Shown here: one piece after another, positions 7,438-10,141 of the stretch
Layout of the letters: each line of letters begins with the position of its first letter
How positions within the stretch are numbered: position 1 is the first letter of the stretch
Assembly: GCA_902766915.1 (NCBI GenBank)
Contig: CACXFN010000118.1
Location: 1 to 10,141, forward strand
DNA length: 10,141 nt
From: an uncultured Eubacteriales bacterium
GTDB lineage: Bacteria > Bacillota > Clostridia > Peptostreptococcales > Anaerovoracaceae
Reading direction: 5' to 3'
Program-made: the position numbers and the translations under genes
The notes under the pieces: model-generated
Seen by the model: the letters and a program-made list of their open reading frames with translations, nothing else
The model's database searches: none
What the model was told of the DNA's origin: nothing

Positions 7438-8403
7438 TTAGCCTAAATTGTGTAAATATTCTATGGCTGCCATTGCAGAAACCGCGCCATCCGCTGTTGC
7501 TGTAACCAGCTGTCTTCTTGTTTTTTCACGGGCATCCCCTGCAACAAAAACCCCCTGAGTTTTTGTAACACAATCCTCTCCGGAATTGAAGAAACCTGCG
7601 TCATTTAAATCAACTAAATTGGCAAAGCCCTGATTATCTGCCACACGACCAAAGGCAACAAAAATAGCTTCAACTTCTAAAACTCTTTCTTCGTTTGACT
7701 TAACATTTTTAACTTTAAGCCCATCCACCCTTGGTTCACCAAGTATTTCTACAGGAACTGAATCAAGTACAAACTCTACATTCTCCTTTTCCGCCAGCCT
7801 CTTTACGGTTATCTCGTCCCCTCTAAACTCGTTTCTTCTATGGACTAAATAAACCTTTTTTGCCAGTTCTGCCATGTATTCTGCATCTTCCAATGCAGTA
7901 TTACCGCCTCCTAAAACAGCTACATCCTTACCTCTAAAGAATGCACCGTCACATGTGGCACAATAAGAAATACCTGCTCCGGTTAATTGTTCTTCTCTCG
8001 GAAGACCAAGTTCTCTACTCTTTACACCTGTAGCAAGAATAATGGATTTAGCTTCATAGTCAGGGCCGGGTTCTCCGATGGCGTTCTTCGTTTTAACCAG
8101 AAAATATGGTAATTCCTCGTCACACCTTTCTATTTCCACAACCTCTCCAAATTCCATTTTTGCGCCTAATTCAATTGCCTGTTCGTACATAGACGTAGCC
8201 AATTCAAATCCTGAAGTTCTCTTGGCTCCGGGATAGTTTTCCACCTCCGGTGTATTGATAATCTGCCCGCCATAAGAAAGCTTTTCCAGAACCAAGACGC
8301 TCTTTCCACCTCTTGTTCCATAAATGGCAGCGGTCAGTCCTGCCGGACCTGCCCCTACGACCAATATGTCATATACTAATTTTTCATCAAATTCTTTGCT
8401 CAT
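7438..8403 (-). CDS. trxB: thioredoxin-disulfide reductase
   Basis: TrxB is a cytosolic FAD enzyme that passes electrons from NADPH to thioredoxin through a CxxC pair. The 321-residue, low-molecular-weight form shows the FAD-binding VVGAGPAGLTAAIYGTRGG (15-33), the FAD-side motif GGQIINTPEVENYPG (45-59), ATGVKSRELGLPRE (124-137), the redox centre CATCDG (Cys148, Cys151), the NADPH-binding GGGNTALEDAEYM (165-177) with HRRNEFR (188-194), whose arginines fit NADPH preference, and the C-terminal VFVAGDAREKTRRQLVTATADGA (285-307). Nothing is missing. ATG at 8403 is the only sensible start, since an in-frame TAA lies four codons upstream. The best binding site, AAGGAG, is 14 bases upstream, unusually far. 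No thioredoxin gene is adjacent. The gene probably has its own promoter in the 137-bp gap upstream. Confidence 0.96.
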   Translation of the reverse strand: MSKEFDEKLVYDILVVGAGPAGLTAAIYGTRGGKSVLVLEKLSYGGQIINTPEVENYPGAKRTSGFELATSMYEQAIELGAKMEFGEVVEIERCDEELPYFLVKTKNAIGEPGPDYEAKSIILATGVKSRELGLPREEQLTGAGISYCATCDGAFFRGKDVAVLGGGNTALEDAEYMAELAKKVYLVHRRNEFRGDEITVKRLAEKENVEFVLDSVPVEILGEPRVDGLKVKNVKSNEERVLEVEAIFVAFGRVADNQGFANLVDLNDAGFFNSGEDCVTKTQGVFVAGDAREKTRRQLVTATADGAVSAMAAIEYLHNLG

Positions 8404-8506
8404 TATTATTCGTTAAACTCCTTTTCAAACATATTCGATCTTCAAATCCCATTAATTGGATTTTTACAATTTTAATATGATGATTATACCCAGCTTTACA
8501 ATAATG

Positions 8507-8535
8507 AATGTATCAAAGTCACAAAAGATTGTTAA
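8507..8535 (-). promoter_or_regulatory. candidate promoter for trxB
   Basis: Minus strand: TTAACA (8535-8530, five of six -35 bases), a 17-base spacer ending in TGA, and TACATT (8512-8507, four of six -10 bases), which gives an extended -10 (TGnTACATT). A perfect TATAAT also occurs downstream at 8488-8483, but without a well-placed -35 (TTGATA is 22 bases off), so it may be a second start or chance in AT-rich DNA. The gap 8404-8540 shows no convincing terminator after the aminotransferase gene. Confidence 0.4.
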
Positions 8536-8540
8536 ATATA

Positions 8541-9818
8541 TCAGCCATTCAACAGTTTTCTTAGTGCCGCCAATTTCAATGAAATGCAGAATACATCCAT
8601 AGCCTGCGACAGAATCTCCGGCATAGGGAGGCTTGGTGCTATTCTCAAATTGCTATCATTTGGATCCTCAGCATGGGGATATGTAGCACCTGCGCCTGTC
8701 ATCACAACCCCGGCTTCTTTACACAACCTCCATACTTCCTTGGCCGTACCATGCATGCAGTTCACACTGATAAAATAGCCTCCTTTTGGTTTCTGCCATT
8801 CAGCTATACCAAGTGGTTCGATCTCCGTCTCCAGTTTATCCAAAACCGTTCTAAACTTCGGTCCCAACACACCGGCATGTCTTTTCATCAGGTCAAGGGT
8901 ATGCTCCTTATCCTTTAAATACAAAACATGTCTAAGCTGATTGGTCTTATCAAAGCTAATGGCCTGAATACCAATCAACTTCTTCATATAGTCCATATTA
9001 TCCTTGCTGCATGCAAAACATGCTACGCCTGCACCCGGAAGTGTAACCTTGGATGTGGAAGCAAATTCAAAAACCATATCCGGATTCCCTGCCTTCTCAC
9101 AGGCAGATAGAATATCGGGAAATGGAACATAATCGCCATCAAATTCATGAATACAATATGCATTATCCCACATTATAATAAAATCCTTTGCTGCAGGTTT
9201 TAATGCAGCTATCCGATCTATTGTTTCGCGTGAATAGATTATTCCATCGGGATTGGAATACTTTGGAACATTCCACATTCCCTTTACCTCAGGATCCTTG
9301 ACAAGTTCTTCAACCATATCCATATCCGGACCGGTCTCTGTCATTGGGACATTGATGGTTTCCATCCCGAAGCTTTCACAAATGGCAAAATGTCTGTCAT
9401 ATCCGGGAACCGGACATATCCATTTCACCTTTTCCAATTTGCTCCAGGGTTTATCACTTTTAAAGAGTCCATGAGTATAGGCCTTTGCTACAGTATCATA
9501 CATGAGCTGTAGACTTGCGTTGCCTCCAACAAAAACATTTTCCGGATTGGTATCAAGTATTTCAGCAAAAAGCTGCTTGGCCGGCTTTATGCCATCCAAT
9601 ACACCATAGTTTCTAACATCGTTTCCATCTATTTGAAAGTCGGCTTCCGATGGCATCACATCAAATATGTCGGAGACCAAATCCAATTGTTCTTTTCCCG
9701 GTTTCCCTCTGGAAATGTCCAGATTCAATCCCAAAGCTTTTATTTCCGCATACCTTTTTTCTACAGTTTCAAGCTCAGCTTTAAGTTCTTCCAAATTCAT
9801 TTCAGCATACTTTTTCAT
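8541..9818 (-). CDS. PLP-dependent aminotransferase, fold type I, probable aspartate aminotransferase of the type Ic group
   Basis: The enzyme should move an amino group between an amino acid and a 2-oxoacid using pyridoxal phosphate. The 425-residue sequence shows DISRGKPGKEQLDL (34-47, an N-terminal substrate-side loop), YGVLDGIKPAKQLFAEIL (71-88), GGNASLQLMYDT (98-109, cofactor phosphate cradle), CPVPGYDRHF (135-144), PKYSNPDG (185-192), WDNAYCIHEF (217-226, with Asp218 and Tyr221), the Schiff-base lysine in STSKVTLPGAG (Lys257), KGGYFIS (345-351) and NLRIAPSLP with Arg392 for the substrate carboxylate. This pattern resembles the group Pfam lists as aspartate amino-transferase (PF12897, as I recall it), not the classic AspC. 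The GAGGAG site lies 9 bases before ATG. It follows an amidohydrolase gene by 17 bp. Substrate is inferred; alanine or another amino acid cannot be excluded. Confidence 0.88.
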   Translation of the reverse strand: MKKYAEMNLEELKAELETVEKRYAEIKALGLNLDISRGKPGKEQLDLVSDIFDVMPSEADFQIDGNDVRNYGVLDGIKPAKQLFAEILDTNPENVFVGGNASLQLMYDTVAKAYTHGLFKSDKPWSKLEKVKWICPVPGYDRHFAICESFGMETINVPMTETGPDMDMVEELVKDPEVKGMWNVPKYSNPDGIIYSRETIDRIAALKPAAKDFIIMWDNAYCIHEFDGDYVPFPDILSACEKAGNPDMVFEFASTSKVTLPGAGVACFACSKDNMDYMKKLIGIQAISFDKTNQLRHVLYLKDKEHTLDLMKRHAGVLGPKFRTVLDKLETEIEPLGIAEWQKPKGGYFISVNCMHGTAKEVWRLCKEAGVVMTGAGATYPHAEDPNDSNLRIAPSLPMPEILSQAMDVFCISLKLAALRKLLNG

Positions 9819-9836
9819 TGTCCTTCTCTCCTCTAA

Positions 9837-10141
9837 TTACCTACGTATAAACTTTCCAAATGGATTACCCACAATTTCTCCGTTATCAGCTATTATTTCG
9901 CCTCTCAGAATAGTCCTTATCACTTTCCCCTTAAATCTTCTTCCATTCAAGGGAGATAGTTTTGTTTTCGAATGTAGATTTTCCTGGTGAAACACATACT
10001 CAGGTTCCAGGTCTATAATCGTTATATCTGCATCAGTACCGATTTCCAAAGATCCTTTTTCAGGATATATATCAAAGGTTTTTGCAGGTCCCTCTCCCAT
10101 CAGTCTTGCCAAATCATTTATAGTTATTCTACCTTTATTGA
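9837..10141 (-). CDS. cyclic amidohydrolase (dihydroorotase/allantoinase/hydantoinase superfamily), C-terminal 100 residues
   Basis: Only the end of the gene is in the window; the frame is open to the right edge and stops with TAA at 9839-9837. The visible part reads INDLARLMGEGPAKTFDIYP, then KGSLEIGTDADITIIDLEPE, then KTKLSPLNGRRFKGKVIRTI and LRGEIIADNGEIVGNPFGKF with IRR at the end. This is the typical tail of metal-dependent ring-opening amidohydrolases: the last helix of the barrel with its [N/G]PAK element, the GTDADITIID strand of the small beta domain, the SPxxGRxxxG loop and the GKFIRR ending. The metal ligands lie outside the window. The tail fits dihydroorotase (PyrC), allantoinase and D-hydantoinase about equally, so I give no gene symbol. 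Spacing of 17 bp to the aminotransferase suggests co-transcription. Confidence 0.8.
   Translation of the reverse strand, partial: NKGRITINDLARLMGEGPAKTFDIYPEKGSLEIGTDADITIIDLEPEYVFHQENLHSKTKLSPLNGRRFKGKVIRTILRGEIIADNGEIVGNPFGKFIRR

Noticed and set aside
8442..8480. Inverted repeats in the trxB upstream gap (ATTAAAATTG/CCAATTAAT and AATCC/GGATT) as terminator or operator
   Set aside because: Stems are short, AT-rich or bulged, with no T tract after them; not distinguishable from chance.
1..10141. Mobile element, CRISPR array, prophage, toxin-antitoxin or new defence system
   Set aside because: Every gene longer than about 60 codons on the coding strand is a recognised housekeeping enzyme; no direct repeats, transposase or tRNA-like sequence was seen on reading either strand.

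Overview
The window is a stretch of ordinary chromosome from a low-GC Gram-positive bacterium, most likely a clostridium of the Lachnospiraceae type. The reasons are the presence of PolC (the Firmicutes-type replicative DNA polymerase), the Firmicutes gene order pyrH-frr-uppS-cdsA-dxr-rseP...polC, AT-rich DNA with strong GGAGG-like ribosome binding sites, and the MEP route to isoprenoids. The assignment to Lachnospiraceae is an impression from protein sequence and gene order, not a tested placement. Every recognised gene lies on the minus strand, so transcription runs from high to low coordinates.

Right part (10141 to about 8541): the C-terminal end of a cyclic amidohydrolase (dihydroorotase/allantoinase/hydantoinase superfamily) is cut by the window edge. 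Seventeen bases later comes a complete PLP-dependent aminotransferase resembling the type Ic aspartate aminotransferases. The two look co-transcribed.

Middle (8540 to 7438): a 137-bp gap with promoter-like sequences leads into trxB, thioredoxin reductase, with an intact CATC redox centre.

Left and main part (7437 to 1): immediately after the trxB stop there is a good sigma-A-type promoter (TTGAAT, 17 bp, TGG-TAAAAT). It leads into a tightly packed eight-gene operon: pyrH (UMP kinase), frr (ribosome recycling factor), uppS (undecaprenyl diphosphate synthase), cdsA (CDP-diacylglycerol synthase), dxr (DXP reductoisomerase), rseP (site-2 intramembrane protease), ispG (HMBPP synthase) and the first 371 codons of polC. 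Gaps are 44, 79, 10, 1, -3, 1 and 16 bp with the starts chosen here. The operon combines nucleotide supply, ribosome recycling, two MEP-pathway steps (Dxr, IspG), the polyprenyl carrier made from MEP products (UppS), phospholipid precursor synthesis (CdsA), envelope stress proteolysis (RseP) and chromosome replication (PolC).

The one non-coding element that stands out is a 12-bp-stem hairpin between frr and uppS, placed just before the uppS ribosome binding site. It may be a partial terminator or an RNA-processing or translation-control element. I saw no mobile element, CRISPR array, tRNA, rRNA or phage gene, and nothing that looks like a new multi-gene system. No stretch longer than about 300 bases lacks a gene.
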